From Aliiroseovarius sp. M344 (GTDB taxonomy: Bacteria; Pseudomonadota; Alphaproteobacteria; Rhodobacterales; Rhodobacteraceae): a stretch of DNA of 64,000 bases. The DNA is taken from assembly GCF_025140835.1 (NCBI RefSeq), contig NZ_CP081153.1:2108001-2172000 (forward strand), read 5' to 3'. The position numbers and the translations under genes were made by a program. Under the pieces are notes generated by a model. That model searched no databases and was not told where the DNA came from. It saw only the letters and a list, made by a program, of their open reading frames with translations. Shown piece after piece: positions 63,238-64,000 of the stretch (its first letter is position 1; each line of letters begins with the position of its first letter).

Positions 63238-63900
63238 ATGAAGGGGTATGAGTTCATTTTCACGGGGGTGAAACTGACGTTGTTGCCGTCCGGTGCGCTC
63301 TGGTGGCCGGATCAGAAGCTATTATGCGTCTCGGACCTGCATCTTGGGAAATCGGAACGGTTGGCGCGCAATGGTGGCGCGATCCTGCCGCCTTATGAGA
63401 CCCGCGACACCTTGCACCGGCTGCAAACCGATATCGAGACTTCGGGCGCACGCACGGTTGTTTGTCTGGGCGACAGTTTCGACGATGTCGAAGCGTCAGA
63501 AAACTTGCCGGAAACCGAAGCCTTGTGGCTGGCCCGGCTGATGGCCGGACGCCGCTGGGTATGGATCGAAGGCAACCACGACCCCGGCCCCATCGAATTC
63601 GCGGGCACCCATCTGGCAGAGCTTTTACGCCCCCCGCTTTACTTCCGCCACATCGCACGGGTGGGCGCATCGGGCGAGATTACCGGCCACTTTCACCCCA
63701 AGGCGAAATTGCACGTCAAAGGGCGCACGGTCAGTCGCCCTTGTATGCTTTTTGACGGCGACCGGGTCATTATGCCGTCCTATGGCACCTATACAGGCGG
63801 CCTGTGGTCAGACCATTCTGTGCTGTCTCGATTGATGCGGCCCGAGGCCATCGCGGTGCTGCTGGGCGACCCGCCCCAGCCGATCCCAATGCCCCGGTAG
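63238..63900 (+). CDS. pdeM: Ligase-associated DNA damage response endonuclease PdeM
   Basis: A 220-residue calcineurin-like metallophosphoesterase with the metal-binding motifs CVSDLHLGKSE, LGDSFDDVE, WIEGNHDPG and EITGHFHPKA. PdeM is the nuclease partner of the DEXH helicase in the ligase-associated repair set. GGAAG about seven bases ahead supports ATG 63238, rather than an upstream TTG at 63208. It is probably co-transcribed with the helicase. Confidence 0.93.
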   Translation: MKGYEFIFTGVKLTLLPSGALWWPDQKLLCVSDLHLGKSERLARNGGAILPPYETRDTLHRLQTDIETSGARTVVCLGDSFDDVEASENLPETEALWLARLMAGRRWVWIEGNHDPGPIEFAGTHLAELLRPPLYFRHIARVGASGEITGHFHPKAKLHVKGRTVSRPCMLFDGDRVIMPSYGTYTGGLWSDHSVLSRLMRPEAIAVLLGDPPQPIPMPR

Positions 63901-63972
63901 GCCGTGTGACGCCACGTTCCACGTCGCACCTTCGCCGCCTGTGTTAGTCTTTGACGACAACCAGGATCGCAC

Positions 63973-64000
63973 ATGACAGACTTACCACCAGACACGATCG
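63973..64000 (+). CDS. Start of a further gene, cut by the window end
   Basis: An ATG at 63973 with AGGATCG upstream begins MTDLPPDTI and runs off the window. Too little is present to identify the product. Confidence 0.35.

Overview
The window is a gene-dense, GC-rich stretch of bacterial chromosome, most likely from a Rhodobacterales alphaproteobacterium (Roseobacter-type). This is judged from overall protein character, the YeeE/DUF3422/TIGR03032 complement, an alphaproteobacterial LexA box, CtrA-like spacing upstream of the pilins, and a DUF1127 gene followed by CCUCCUCCC hairpin RNAs. No rRNA, tRNA, CRISPR array, insertion sequence or prophage was seen.

Layout. 1-16.1 kb: end of a DegT-type aminotransferase gene, gph, the divergent glmU-glmS-alkylation repair operon (UDP-GlcNAc supply), a small membrane protein, an acyl-CoA synthetase, a lipoprotein, moaA, an M20 amidohydrolase divergent from a peptide-type ABC importer (binding protein and two permeases, no ATPase), a YeeE-type sulfur transporter and a DUF3422 membrane protein. 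16.1-25.6 kb: the division and cell wall (dcw) cluster on the minus strand, mraZ-rsmH-ftsL-ftsI-murE-murF-mraY, a terminator, then murD. It is preceded by a leader with a three-repeat MraZ box and an early terminator, which looks like an UpsM-type 5' UTR sRNA. 26-28.6 kb: apbC, then a DUF1127 gene followed by eight tandem CCTCCTCCC hairpins (cuckoo/CcsR-type sRNAs), then a small ParB-like gene. 28.7-37.1 kb: a zinc-knuckle miniprotein, a UvrD/PcrA helicase with an unusual insertion and a LexA box, topA, a membrane-anchored LuxR-type regulator with an Asp-rich secreted partner, and a two-subunit succinyl-CoA:3-ketoacid CoA-transferase.

37.1-40.0 kb holds a small accessory group: a TIGR03032 protein, a HlyC-type acyltransferase whose catalytic His position is Tyr, and a VCBS/Hint-domain protein. 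40.3-45.3 kb holds a lipid-linked pentose module: a UPF0104 membrane protein, DprE1-like oxidase, DprE2-like reductase and, on the other strand, a HAD-UbiA fusion resembling decaprenyl-phosphate phosphoribosyltransferase. Together they could make a polyprenyl-phospho-arabinofuranose type sugar donor. 45.3-57.5 kb: a lytic transglycosylase and a Tad/Flp pilus locus (two identical Flp pilins, cpaB, cpaC, an OmpA-type lipoprotein, cpaE, cpaF, tadB, tadC, two TPR lipoproteins, cpaA). A GT-C-like polytopic membrane protein and a divergent AAA+ ATPase border it. The sugar-donor module and a GT-C-like protein lie either side of the pilus genes, so pilin or cell-surface arabinosylation is the most interesting system-level hypothesis here. 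60.7-63.9 kb: an Lhr-type helicase and the PdeM phosphoesterase of the ligase-associated DNA damage response, then the start of another gene.
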